Both the position numbers and the translations under genes were made by a program. This document shows, in pieces, positions 44,530 to 53,297 of a stretch of 64,000 bases of DNA (position 1 is its first letter; every line of letters begins with the position of its first letter). Source of the stretch: an uncultured Clostridium sp. (GTDB lineage: Bacteria; Bacillota; Clostridia; Lachnospirales; Lachnospiraceae); contig NZ_URHZ01000016.1 of the NCBI RefSeq assembly GCF_900547735.1, positions 15,890 through 79,889 on the forward strand, given 5' to 3'. Below the pieces are notes generated by a model. The model did no database searches. It was not told the DNA's origin and saw only the letters and a program-made list of their open reading frames with translations.

Positions 44530-44558
44530 TTGAAAGTTAGTCTGGAAAGTCCTATACT
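44530..44558 (+). promoter_or_regulatory. Promoter of the secreted DUF6612-like protein
   Basis: TTGAAA at 44530-44535, 17-bp spacer, TATACT at 44553-44558. Same -10 and spacing as the promoter of the paralogue at 28553. Confidence 0.65.
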
Positions 44559-44607
44559 TATAGTATTGGAACAGAGGATTAAAAAAATTGTCAGGAGGAA
44601 AAAGGAT

Positions 44608-45450
44608 ATGAAGAAATTAATGACCGCACTGCTTGCTGCTGTGATGACCGTGGCGATGACGGCCACTGCATTTGCTGCTGAGGACCCGGCCGCCCTGCTC
44701 GACAGGGTTGCCCAGAAATCCAACGAGATGGATTCGATGGACTGTGATATGGGAATCCATGCCGTACTGGTTTTACCGGATCCGGAGACGAAGAAGGATT
44801 TAAGTGTAAATCTGGATATGCTGATGAAGATGAAGATGGATCAGGTTAAGTCGGGGAATCTCCGCTATAAAGCTGAGATGGCGATGGAATTCCTGGGCCA
44901 GAGCGAATATGCCACCGTTTTCTATAAAGACGGCTATTATTACATGGATGCCGACGGAGAGAAAATCAAATACCCGATGGATCTGAACAGCATGGTAGCA
45001 TCCGTAGAGCAGACCACGGCTGCAGCAGAACTCACTTCCTCTCTGATGAAGAGCCTTGCAGTCAGGGAAGAAGGAGAGAACAGAATCCTTTCCTATGTTG
45101 CGGACCCGGCTAAGATGAATGCATACGTGAATGAGGCTCTCAGCTCTCTCATGGGAGATATGGGCGTAACGTTGACGGTCAGGGAAGTAAAGGGTGAATA
45201 TGTTATCAATAAAGACGATTATTACACCAGCATGAATATGAACATGTCCATGGATATCACCATGTATGGCGAGACGGTCAGAGTTATCATGCTGATCGAG
45301 GGAACCATCAACAATCCGGGACAGCCGGTGACGGTTGACCTTCCTTCCACTGACGGATATGTCGATCTTAATACATACTACAAATCACTGTATGGCGGCA
45401 GCGGAAGTGGTAGCGGAAGCGGATACGGTCCGGCATCGGAAATCTGGTAA
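44608..45450 (+). CDS. Secreted DUF6612-like protein, paralogue of 28657-29436
   Basis: 280 aa, ATG 44608 after CAGGAGGAAAAAGG. The signal peptide ends at a signal-peptidase-I site (ATAFA-AED), with no lipobox, unlike its paralogue. Shared blocks: SNEMDSMDCDM, ATVFYKDGYYYMDADGEKIKYPMDL, SYVADPAKMNAYV, EGTINNPGQPVTVDLPSTDGY. The C-terminus carries a Gly-Ser run (GGSGSGSGSGYG) and ends in Trp. Function unknown; extracellular. Confidence 0.75.
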   Translation: MKKLMTALLAAVMTVAMTATAFAAEDPAALLDRVAQKSNEMDSMDCDMGIHAVLVLPDPETKKDLSVNLDMLMKMKMDQVKSGNLRYKAEMAMEFLGQSEYATVFYKDGYYYMDADGEKIKYPMDLNSMVASVEQTTAAAELTSSLMKSLAVREEGENRILSYVADPAKMNAYVNEALSSLMGDMGVTLTVREVKGEYVINKDDYYTSMNMNMSMDITMYGETVRVIMLIEGTINNPGQPVTVDLPSTDGYVDLNTYYKSLYGGSGSGSGSGYGPASEIW

Positions 45451-45481
45451 ATTATTTTTAAGACATCGGAACTACAGGATA

Positions 45482-45513
45482 ACAGAATATCGGAATAACA
45501 GAATATCGGAATA
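45482..45513. repeat. 16-bp tandem repeat
   Basis: ACAGAATATCGGAATA occurs twice head to tail, with a third partial unit, between the gene and its terminator. Confidence 0.8.
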
Positions 45514-45529
45514 ACGGGATATGAAAAGC

Positions 45530-45571
45530 GGATGCGGCAAGGGTACGAACACCCATGCCGCATCCTTTTTA
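45530..45571 (+). terminator. Terminator after the secreted protein gene
   Basis: Perfect 10-bp stem GGATGCGGCA/TGCCGCATCC, 16-nt loop, five T. Confidence 0.9.
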
Positions 45572-45653
45572 CCGTCTGTCCCAGTTGCCCCGGTCAGGGT
45601 TGCGGACATGCTGAGGCTGTTTTATAATGGATAGGAGAACGGGGGAGCGTGAG

Positions 45654-46418
45654 ATGAAAAGTGTTCATGAGGAAGGCAAATTTCAAAAAAATCTTCAAAA
45701 GCTGGCGGCCAGGCGGATTGCGCTTTTAATCCTGGTCAGTTCTCTGCTTTTTCTGGCCGGACAGTTTCTGGCTTCACTGGCGACAAATGAGCTGGATGCG
45801 GCTTCCCATCTGAAAAAACTGGAGGAGGTTTTTCTGCGGTTTGACATGCAGAACCGGGAATTCCTTCTCAATGACAGAACGGTGTCGGCGGTGGAGAAAA
45901 TCATATCCGGAGACGAGCCCGAAGCAATCGATGAATTTAAAAACTACTTCCGCCAGTTTGACGAGAGCTGTGATGTCCATAACCAGGTAATGATCACGAA
46001 CGAAGACGGGGAGGTGCTATTCACTTCTTTCAGCGAGAGCCAGCTATCATCTTATCTGGTGAATTATAATAACGCGGTCTGCTACAATGCGAGAAACTGC
46101 GGGGAGGGCGAGGTTTACCGGGCCGTATACTATGACCGCGGCGACTATGCCGACGCCCTGTTTATCAAGCCGATATTTCAGAATGGGGAAGTCAGCGGAT
46201 ATATCACGCTGTTTTTGTCGGGCAGCGGATGGAATTTTTACCTGTCGGAAAGCAATTTTGACGGTGTAATCACGGATTTGAGGCAGAACGTAATGTATAT
46301 CAGCAAGCCGGGTCTGGCCGACAGCAGCAATAAATTCTATGGGACCGAACACGGAAGCTGGATGCACGGACATGCCCGCTACTGGGTCGTGTCGAAGGAG
46401 CTGCCGGAGTGGCCGTAA
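45654..46418 (+). CDS. Sensor half of a YesM-type histidine kinase (frame broken at its end)
   Basis: 254 aa from ATG 45654 after GGGGGAG. One membrane helix (IALLILVSSLLFLAGQFLASLA) and an extracellular dCache-like sensor of about 190 residues. The frame stops right after WVVSKELPEWP, exactly where a YesM kinase would enter its second membrane helix; the next frame over continues with VIYSLVYYP and the rest of the kinase. So this is a full-length kinase gene split by a one-base shift near 46400-46415. It may be a true mutation, a base-call error, or two proteins made by coupling. Confidence 0.75.
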   Translation: MKSVHEEGKFQKNLQKLAARRIALLILVSSLLFLAGQFLASLATNELDAASHLKKLEEVFLRFDMQNREFLLNDRTVSAVEKIISGDEPEAIDEFKNYFRQFDESCDVHNQVMITNEDGEVLFTSFSESQLSSYLVNYNNAVCYNARNCGEGEVYRAVYYDRGDYADALFIKPIFQNGEVSGYITLFLSGSGWNFYLSESNFDGVITDLRQNVMYISKPGLADSSNKFYGTEHGSWMHGHARYWVVSKELPEWP

Positions 46419-47344
46419 TTTATTCCCTGGTGTATTATCCGAGAAACGAGGCCGTCCACATCGGACTGGCGGCGCTGCTGGTGATGGGAGCCGTGTGGTA
46501 CTGGATCGCAAGATGGATGGCCAAATCCATGGCGGAGAACAACGCGGCGTCGATTGAGCGGCTGGTCAGTGAGATCAGAATTATACGCAAGGGAGACTAT
46601 GACCACAGAATCCAGATGAACACGGATGATGAGTTTAATGAGGTGGGGTATCAGGTTAACAACATGCTCGACAGTATCCAGGCATTGAACGGCAGGAATA
46701 CGGAGCTTTTAAAGCTGAACAGCAGAATTGAAATGGATCAGCTTACAGCCCAGATGAATCCCCATTTCCTGTATAACACCCTGGAAATCATCAGAAACCT
46801 GGTGGTCTTTGATGCCGATAAGGCGGAAGAACTGATTGTAAAGCTGACCGAGGTGCTCCGCTACAGTGTGGATACTTCCAGGAAAGAAGTCACGCTGGAG
46901 GAGGACATGCGCTATATTGACTGTTATCTGGATATCCAGAACTGCCGGTTCGGAAGCAGGTTCAACTGCAAAATTGATTTTACTCCGGAATGTCTCGACT
47001 GCATTGTGCCGAAGCTGCTTTTACAGCCGCTGATCGAGAACAGCATTAAGTACGGATTCCAGAAGAAAATGGATCTCAATATCACAATCCGCGGCACAAT
47101 GGAGGGAAATATCCTCTATATCAGCGTCCTGGACGACGGACTTGGAATGGCGGCGGAAAAAGCGGAGGAACTGAGGGAGCAGCTCCGGACACATGATAAC
47201 AGTTCGCCCTCCATCGGCCTTAGAAACTTATCGCGCCGTCTGTACCTGAAATATGGGGACGGCAGCGGACTTCAGATCAGGAATATGGAGGGGATCGGTT
47301 TTGAGGTGCTGGCGAGGATAGAACAGCAGAAAGGGGAGACATAA
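46409..47344 (+). CDS. Kinase half of a YesM-type histidine kinase (HAMP, His kinase, HATPase)
   Basis: 311 aa if it starts at GTG 46409, which has AAGGAG eight bases before it. It opens with a membrane helix (HIGLAALLVMGAVWYWIARWMA), then a HAMP domain (IRIIRKGDYDHRIQMNTDDEFNEVGYQVNNML), the His_kinase motif LTAQMNPHFLYNTLEIIRN with the phospho-His, and HATPase boxes (LIENSIKYGF, DDGLGMA, SIGLRNLSRRL). Belongs with the sensor half at 45654-46418, in another frame. Shares one base with the response regulator gene. Confidence 0.82.
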   Translation: MAVIYSLVYYPRNEAVHIGLAALLVMGAVWYWIARWMAKSMAENNAASIERLVSEIRIIRKGDYDHRIQMNTDDEFNEVGYQVNNMLDSIQALNGRNTELLKLNSRIEMDQLTAQMNPHFLYNTLEIIRNLVVFDADKAEELIVKLTEVLRYSVDTSRKEVTLEEDMRYIDCYLDIQNCRFGSRFNCKIDFTPECLDCIVPKLLLQPLIENSIKYGFQKKMDLNITIRGTMEGNILYISVLDDGLGMAAEKAEELREQLRTHDNSSPSIGLRNLSRRLYLKYGDGSGLQIRNMEGIGFEVLARIEQQKGET

Positions 47345-48132
47345 TGTACAAAGTAATCGTCGCGGAAGATGAGGACATTATCAGAAAGGGTCTGGTATAC
47401 TCGATCCCCTGGGCGGATATGGACTGTTCGGTAGTAGGGGAGGCGAGGAACGGAGTGGAGGGCGTGGAGCTGATAAAACGCCTGGAACCGGATATCGTTA
47501 TGGCCGACATCAACATGCCGGTGCTGGACGGACTGGGGATGATCCGGGAGACATATGAAGATTATAATTATTCCGCCATTATACTGTCGGGCTACTCGAA
47601 CTTTGAATATGCGAGAACCGCTATCCGCTACGGCGTGACGGGGTATCTGCTGAAACCGCTTAAAAAGGAGGATTTATTGGAGGCGGTAAAAGATGCGAAG
47701 GAAAAGTGCCTGCTCCGGAGCACCTGGCTCAACCGCAAACAGGAACAGGAAAAGTGGAAGAATATCCAGCTTGTTTCAAAGGAGGAGATCAGCCGGGAAG
47801 ACGATGCGGTGGTGAGGGATATGCTGGCCTTTATCGCGCAGCATTACAGGGAGAAAATGGTGCTGCAGGACGTCGTCGACGCCCTGAACTACAGTGAAAC
47901 CTTTCTGAATAAAAAGTTTAAAAAGCAGATGGGAACCACCTTTATTGAATACCTGAACCGCTATCGGATCCAGAAAGCGCTTGAGCTTTTAAAGGATGGG
48001 AAAACTGCGGTCCAGGATGTTTCCTGGATGTGCGGGATCGGTGATTACAAGTATTTTAATATGGTATTTAAGAAATATATCGGGTGCAGTCCGAAAGAAT
48101 ATGTTTCCGGGATCAGGGGGAAGCGGGAGTAA
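47344..48132 (+). CDS. YesN-type response regulator with AraC DNA-binding domain
   Basis: 262 aa, ATG 47344. Receiver domain with acidic pocket (AEDEDI), phospho-acceptor Asp in PDIVMADINMP and the Lys of LLKPLKK; a linker; then two AraC helix-turn-helix motifs (LQDVVDALNYSETFLNKKFKKQMGTTFIEYLNRYRI and VQDVSWMCGIGDYKYFNMVFKKYIGCSPKEY). Receives phosphate from the YesM-like kinase. The ABC system just downstream is the likely target. Confidence 0.93.
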   Translation: MYKVIVAEDEDIIRKGLVYSIPWADMDCSVVGEARNGVEGVELIKRLEPDIVMADINMPVLDGLGMIRETYEDYNYSAIILSGYSNFEYARTAIRYGVTGYLLKPLKKEDLLEAVKDAKEKCLLRSTWLNRKQEQEKWKNIQLVSKEEISREDDAVVRDMLAFIAQHYREKMVLQDVVDALNYSETFLNKKFKKQMGTTFIEYLNRYRIQKALELLKDGKTAVQDVSWMCGIGDYKYFNMVFKKYIGCSPKEYVSGIRGKRE

Positions 48133-48189
48133 CACAGGGGTGTTTCTTTTTAAGCATCCCCAATTTAAACTTCACAAATTAAAGTCTGG

Positions 48190-48221
48190 ACAGCCGGAAG
48201 CAATATTCCGGCTGTATTTTT
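48190..48221 (+). terminator. Terminator after the response regulator
   Basis: ACAGCCGGAA/TTCCGGCTGT stem, 6-nt loop, then ATTTTTG. It separates the regulator from the ABC operon; the 275-bp gap must hold the ABC promoter. Confidence 0.8.
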
Positions 48222-48407
48222 GCTGCTGGAGATTTATTGATCGCCCATCAGAAGTGAAAAATACAAAAAAAGAGCAAATAAACACCAAACTGTTTGATAT
48301 TTTTACCTTTTGAACGGTATTTCAGGTAGAATGAAATGTCTAAAATGTATAGTATTATCAATAAGAGAAACGATTAATGTACAAAATAGATAAAAATATG
48401 GGCGGTG

Positions 48408-49571
48408 ATGAATGTGAGTGTGGTAATTTCAATTCAAAATGCAGTAAAAAAATATGGGGAAGTGACAGTCATCCCTGACTTATCGGTCACAATAAGAAAC
48501 GGGGAACTTTTTACCCTGCTGGGGCCGTCCGGATGCGGCAAGACCACCCTGCTTAGGATGATAGCCGGATTTAACACAATAGAGGGCGGCAGTTTCCGGT
48601 TTAACGACAAAATCATCAATGACATGGAGCCGGGAAAACGCGGAATCGGAATGGTATTCCAGAACTATGCAATCTTCCCCAACATGTCGGTCAGGAAAAA
48701 TGTGGAGTTCGGACTGAAGTATAAAAATATGCCCAAGGAGCAGATGAGAACGCAGGCCCAGAAGTTTCTGGAACTGGTGCATGTGGATCAGTATGCGGAC
48801 AGGATGCCGGAACGGCTGTCCGGCGGACAGCAGCAGAGGGTGGCGCTGGCTAGAGCCCTTGTGATACAGCCGGATGTACTTCTGATGGACGAGCCGTTAT
48901 CTAACCTGGATGCCAAGCTCCGTGTGGAGATGAGGACGGTCATTAAAAATATCCAGAAGGAAGTGGGAATCACCACGGTCTATGTCACACATGATCAGGA
49001 GGAGGCGATGGCGATCTCCGACCGGATTGCGGTTATGAAAGACGGCGTGATCCGCCACTGCGGTGAACCGAAGAATATTTACCAGAGACCTGCCGACCTG
49101 TTTGTGGCAACCTTTATCGGTAAGTCGAATCTTCTGAGCGCAAGACTGACGCAAAACGGAGCGGAAACAGTCCTGGTATTTCCAAACGGATACAAAGTTA
49201 CGATGGATTCCGTCCGGGAGGAGGAGAGCCGTGACAGGGACGTAACCCTTTCGGTAAGGCCGGAAGAACTGTTCGTACATTTATACAAAGAGGGAGAAGA
49301 TACGGACGGCATCAGCGCCCGGATTCAGGACAGTGTTTTCCTCGGCTCCAATACCCATTACTTTGCAGAGCTTGAGACGGGGGAGACGGCTGAAATCATC
49401 CAGGAGTCGGAGATTGATGAGATTATTCCTCCGGGAAGCAGGGTAATTCTTACCCTGAACAACCGCAAAGCCAACCTGTTTGATCCGGAGACGACAAAGA
49501 GCCTGATGAAGGGGATTAAAAACAGCACGGATCTTCCCGCAGATTCAGTCGGACGGGAGGTGGCCGGATGA
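48408..49571 (+). CDS. ABC transporter ATP-binding protein (FbpC/AfuC/PotA type)
   Basis: 387 aa from ATG 48408; GTG codons at 48405, 48414 and 48420 are in frame, and GGCGGTGAT at 48401 resembles the extended ribosome site, so the exact start is unsure. Walker A GPSGCGKT, signature LSGGQQQR, Walker B VLLMDEPLSNLDAKLR, Q-loop FQNYAIFPNM; a C-terminal TOBE domain from ~280. It powers the permease at 49568, with which it overlaps by an ATGA. Confidence 0.94.
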   Translation: MNVSVVISIQNAVKKYGEVTVIPDLSVTIRNGELFTLLGPSGCGKTTLLRMIAGFNTIEGGSFRFNDKIINDMEPGKRGIGMVFQNYAIFPNMSVRKNVEFGLKYKNMPKEQMRTQAQKFLELVHVDQYADRMPERLSGGQQQRVALARALVIQPDVLLMDEPLSNLDAKLRVEMRTVIKNIQKEVGITTVYVTHDQEEAMAISDRIAVMKDGVIRHCGEPKNIYQRPADLFVATFIGKSNLLSARLTQNGAETVLVFPNGYKVTMDSVREEESRDRDVTLSVRPEELFVHLYKEGEDTDGISARIQDSVFLGSNTHYFAELETGETAEIIQESEIDEIIPPGSRVILTLNNRKANLFDPETTKSLMKGIKNSTDLPADSVGREVAG

Positions 49572-51217
49572 GTCATTCAAAAGCGAGAAAGGACTTTTGG
49601 AACGTCATTTCCTGGATTCTGATGGGACTTTTTATGATATTTCTCGTTTACCCCATTGGAAAATTGCTGAAAGAGGCGGTGTATACGAACGGAGAGTTCA
49701 CGCTCGACGCATTCCGGATGTTTTTTGCCAAATCCTATTACTATGATTCTATTTTCCACAGTGTAAAAATCGGAGTCTGTGTCATGGTGACAAGCCTGCT
49801 TCTGGGCATCCCGTTTGCCTATTTTTACTCATTCTACAGGCTGGGAGGGCGTAAGGTCCTGTTTGTGCTTTGCCTGCTCTGTACCATGTCGGCCCCGTTT
49901 ATCGGAGCCTACGCGTGGATTCTTCTGATGGGCAACTCGGGGCTGATAACCGGTTTCATGAAATCAATGGGGATTTCCGGAGTTTCCATATACGGTTTTG
50001 GCGGGATTGTCTTTGTTCAGACATTAAAGCTGTTTCCGCTGGTTGTAATTTATATGAATGGAGCATTCCGGGATATCGACAATTCCCTGCTGGAGGCGGC
50101 GGAGAGCATGGGATGCAAGGGCATAGACCGTTTTAAGAGGGTGATTATGGCGCTCACAATGCCGACGATCCTGGCGGCGGCCCTGCTGGTGTTCATGCGT
50201 TCCTTTGCCGATTTCGGAACCCCGGTTCTGATTGGGCGCGGTTACAGTACGTTTCCGGTTCTGATTTACAACCAGTACCTGGGAGAAAACGGCACCAATT
50301 ATCACTTTGCGGCAGCTATCAGCGTCATTGCCGTACTTGTGACGGCCGCTATTTTCATTATTCAAAAGGTGGCGTCCAACCGGTTCAAATTTACCATCAA
50401 CGCCCTGCATCCGGTAGAGCCGAAAAAGGCATCGGGCATCGGCAATTTCATGATGCATGCGTACTGTTACCTGCTGGTGGGAATTTCACTTCTGCCGCAG
50501 ATATATATCGTAAACATGTCGTTCAGGAACTATAAAAACAGCATTATCAAACCGGGTTATTCTCTTGTGAATTACCAGAAAGCAATGGAAAAGATGCTGG
50601 CGCGTTCGATTGGAAATACACTGATTGTCAGCGTCGTGACACTGGCCGTAATCATTGTGGTGGCAGTCCTGATTGCCTACCTGGTGGTGAGGAGAAGCAG
50701 CCTGTTCAACAATGCGATTGATACGATTTCCATGATGCCTTATATTATGCCGGGCGCAGTAATCGGTATCGCACTGGTGGTGGCATTTTCCAGAAAGCCG
50801 TTTTCCCTCACAGGAACGCTGGTAATTATGATAATCGCCCTGGCCATACGCCGTATGCCGTTTACAAGCCGTTCGGCGACGGCCGCGATGATGAAAATTC
50901 CGGTTAATATCGAGGAAGCCGCTCTGAGCCTGGGAGCCTCCAAGGCGGCAGCATTTACTAAAATTACGGTTCCCATGATGTCCAGCGGAATCATATCGGG
51001 AGCGGTTCTGAGTTTTGTTTCTATTATAACGGAGATGTCATCGGGGGTAATCCTTTATAATAACAGGACGATTACGCTGACCATCAGCACTTATTCGGCT
51101 ATTACCAGCGGTATCTACGGCGTGGCCGCCGTGTTTGCAACCATCACGATGCTGCTTACCGTAATCTGTCTGATTATCTATCTGAAATTTACGAAACTGG
51201 AAGATGTGAGGATGTAA
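49568..51217 (+). CDS. ABC transporter permease, fused two-domain (FbpB/AfuB type)
   Basis: 549 aa, ATG 49568 overlapping the previous stop. Two tandem six-helix BPD_transp_1 halves in one chain, each with an EAA loop (LLEAAESMGCKGIDRFKRVIMALTMP and EEAALSLGASKAAAFTKITVP), the arrangement of iron/hexose-phosphate/thiamine-type importers. Forms the channel by itself with two copies of the ATPase. Confidence 0.93.
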   Translation: MSHSKARKDFWNVISWILMGLFMIFLVYPIGKLLKEAVYTNGEFTLDAFRMFFAKSYYYDSIFHSVKIGVCVMVTSLLLGIPFAYFYSFYRLGGRKVLFVLCLLCTMSAPFIGAYAWILLMGNSGLITGFMKSMGISGVSIYGFGGIVFVQTLKLFPLVVIYMNGAFRDIDNSLLEAAESMGCKGIDRFKRVIMALTMPTILAAALLVFMRSFADFGTPVLIGRGYSTFPVLIYNQYLGENGTNYHFAAAISVIAVLVTAAIFIIQKVASNRFKFTINALHPVEPKKASGIGNFMMHAYCYLLVGISLLPQIYIVNMSFRNYKNSIIKPGYSLVNYQKAMEKMLARSIGNTLIVSVVTLAVIIVVAVLIAYLVVRRSSLFNNAIDTISMMPYIMPGAVIGIALVVAFSRKPFSLTGTLVIMIIALAIRRMPFTSRSATAAMMKIPVNIEEAALSLGASKAAAFTKITVPMMSSGIISGAVLSFVSIITEMSSGVILYNNRTITLTISTYSAITSGIYGVAAVFATITMLLTVICLIIYLKFTKLEDVRM

Positions 51218-51269
51218 CATGTAAAGTTATTAAACTTAAAAATATATAATAAAAGGGAGAGTGTATTTT

Positions 51270-52394
51270 ATGAAAAAAAGAAGACTGACAGCAGCATTTA
51301 TGGCAGCATTTATGGCATTGTCCATGACTGCATGCGGAGGAAAGGAAGCTCCGGCCGAGACAAAGAAAGCGGAACCGGCAGCGGAGAACACTCAGGGACA
51401 GGGGGAATCTGAGGCAAAAGAGGAAAGCAGCGAAAGGCCGTATTACGTAAGGCCCGAGGGTGAGATATCGGGGAAAATCACCGTTTACACGACGATGGAA
51501 GAAACACAGCAGCAGGTTCTGAGCGACATATGGAAAAAATATTATCCCGACTGTGAACTGGAAATCCAGGCCGATTCGGTCGGAACACTGGCGACGAGAA
51601 TCAGAAGTGATGAATCATGTGATGCGGACGTGGTAATAGGCGGCATGTTTGCCGCAGACGGCGACACTTACCATGATATCCTGCAGCCATATACGGGCGC
51701 ATGCGACAGCGAACAGCTTTACCATGATGAGTCGGGATACTACAACTTCTATGACGTACAGGTTATGTGCCTTGTGGTCAATCCGGCGCTGAGGGACGAA
51801 CTGGGTATCGAAATCAACGGATATGAGGATTTGTTAAATCCGGCCCTGGAAGGAAAGATTATTCTTGCGGCTCCTGATTCCACATCTTCAGGCTGGCGCC
51901 AGCTCCAGACCATTCTGGCGGTTATGGGAGACAAGTTCGATGATGACAAGGGCTGGGATTATATCAGACAGTTAATTCCTGCAAGCTTCTCCACAACATC
52001 CTCCAAGGATGTTTACAACCTGGTCAGCAACGGGGAATATGTGGCAGGCCTTTCCTATGAATCAAGTGTAGTAGCCCTGATCAACGACGGCGCTCCGATC
52101 GAGTGCATCTACATGGAAGAAGGCAACACGGCTATGGCAGGAGGCGCGGCAATCGTTAAAAACGCTCCGAACCTTCCGGCAGCCCAGGCAATGGTGGATC
52201 TCCTCACCTCAGCCGAGTTCCAGGACGCCCGTGCGGAAGTATCGGCAGGACGCGGTTCCAACGGCAACTGCAATTTAAGCGGCCTTCCGGCGGAAGATAC
52301 ACTGGGAATGAATGAACTGGATTTCACTTATCTGAAAGATCATAAGGAAGAGATTCTGAACCACTGGAACGAGTTATATGCGGAGTTAAATTAG
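51270..52394 (+). CDS. Substrate-binding lipoprotein of an AfuA/FbpA-type ABC transporter
   Basis: 374 aa from ATG 51270, with GGGAGAG upstream (GTG 51261 is an in-frame alternative). Lipobox SMTAC, then an acidic linker. Type II binding fold: KITVYTTMEETQQQVLSDIWKKYYPD, CDADVVIGGMFAADGD, NPALRDELGIEINGYEDLLNPALEGKIILAAPDSTSSGWRQL. These are the blocks of the iron(III)/AfuA family. AfuA-type members take up hexose phosphates and often sit by a YesMN-like sensor pair as here, so a phosphorylated sugar is as likely as iron. Confidence 0.9.
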   Translation: MKKRRLTAAFMAAFMALSMTACGGKEAPAETKKAEPAAENTQGQGESEAKEESSERPYYVRPEGEISGKITVYTTMEETQQQVLSDIWKKYYPDCELEIQADSVGTLATRIRSDESCDADVVIGGMFAADGDTYHDILQPYTGACDSEQLYHDESGYYNFYDVQVMCLVVNPALRDELGIEINGYEDLLNPALEGKIILAAPDSTSSGWRQLQTILAVMGDKFDDDKGWDYIRQLIPASFSTTSSKDVYNLVSNGEYVAGLSYESSVVALINDGAPIECIYMEEGNTAMAGGAAIVKNAPNLPAAQAMVDLLTSAEFQDARAEVSAGRGSNGNCNLSGLPAEDTLGMNELDFTYLKDHKEEILNHWNELYAELN

Positions 52395-52494
52395 TATCCG
52401 GCGGATAGTCTGCGGCCGGGGAGGAAGAAACAAAAGTTAAGCCGGCAATGAACAGTTTACAGCACAAGAATTTTATAACTATTACAGACAAAAA

Positions 52495-52527
52495 GATAAG
52501 GCAGCAGGATTTTCCTGTTGCCTTATC
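52495..52527. terminator. Bidirectional terminator between the ABC operon and kdpE-like gene
   Basis: 15-bp stem GATAAGGCAGCAGGA / TCCTGTTGCCTTATC. The T run is better on the minus strand (TTTTTGTC), so it mainly ends the regulator operon. Confidence 0.75.
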
Positions 52528-52583
52528 TGTCTTATAGTGATTATTCACGTAAATGAGCAGGTCGATGAGTTATCATCTGCGTC

Positions 52584-53297
52584 TTAATTTGCCGCCTCAT
52601 CTTCCACCATACGGTATCCGATGCCGATCTCGGTAAATATGTACTGCGGTTCCGCCGGGTTCTGCTCCAGTTTCCTTCTGATATGGGCCATGTTTACACG
52701 GAGAATGCTGTTGTCATCATCCGCGTACGGTCCCCATATATTGGAAATAATGGCGTCATAGGTCATGACACGGCCTGAATTCTTGGCCAGCAGGGCGATT
52801 ATCTTAAATTCAATCTGTGTCAGATGAATCTCCTTCTCTCCCAGCGTTACCAGATGTTTTTCAAAATCAATCGTCAGGTCCTTGGTGTGGAACGGTCTTT
52901 TGTAGAGCGGAGAGTCCGTATTCAGCCTGTTGCTGTGGCGGAGCGCGGTACGGATTCTGGCCAGCAGCTCGGAGGTTCCGATTGGTTTCGTCAGATAATC
53001 ATCGGCTCCCAGATCCAGGGCCTTTACCTTCTCCTGCTCCTGAGTACGGGCGGAGATGACGATAATGGGAATGCTGGCCCATGTACGCACCTGCTTGATA
53101 ATCTCCATTCCGTCCATGTCCGGAAGACCCAGGTCGAGAAGAATGAGATCGGGACACTGCGATGTGATGATAGGCAGCGCCTCCTTGCCGGAATGCGTTT
53201 CCGTGATTTTATAATCCTGGGCGGATAATGAGGTTGAGATAAAGTCACAGATATTTTTTTCGTCTTCAACAAGAAGAATAGATGTTTTATGAATCAA
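52584..53297 (-). CDS. OmpR-family response regulator, KdpE-like
   Basis: 237 aa from a TTG at 53297 (read as MIHKTSILLVEDEKN), right after GGAGGG; the longer open frame upstream is inside the kinase gene. Receiver with VEDEKNI, phospho-Asp in DLILLDLGLPDMDG and the Lys of YLTKPI; winged-helix output domain with LTQIEFKIIALLAKNSGRVMTYDAIISNIWG and RVNMAHIRRKLE. Closest to KdpE, the potassium-limitation regulator. Overlaps the kinase gene by eleven bases. No kdpFABC is in the window. Confidence 0.9.
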   Translation of the reverse strand: MIHKTSILLVEDEKNICDFISTSLSAQDYKITETHSGKEALPIITSQCPDLILLDLGLPDMDGMEIIKQVRTWASIPIIVISARTQEQEKVKALDLGADDYLTKPIGTSELLARIRTALRHSNRLNTDSPLYKRPFHTKDLTIDFEKHLVTLGEKEIHLTQIEFKIIALLAKNSGRVMTYDAIISNIWGPYADDDNSILRVNMAHIRRKLEQNPAEPQYIFTEIGIGYRMVEDEAAN

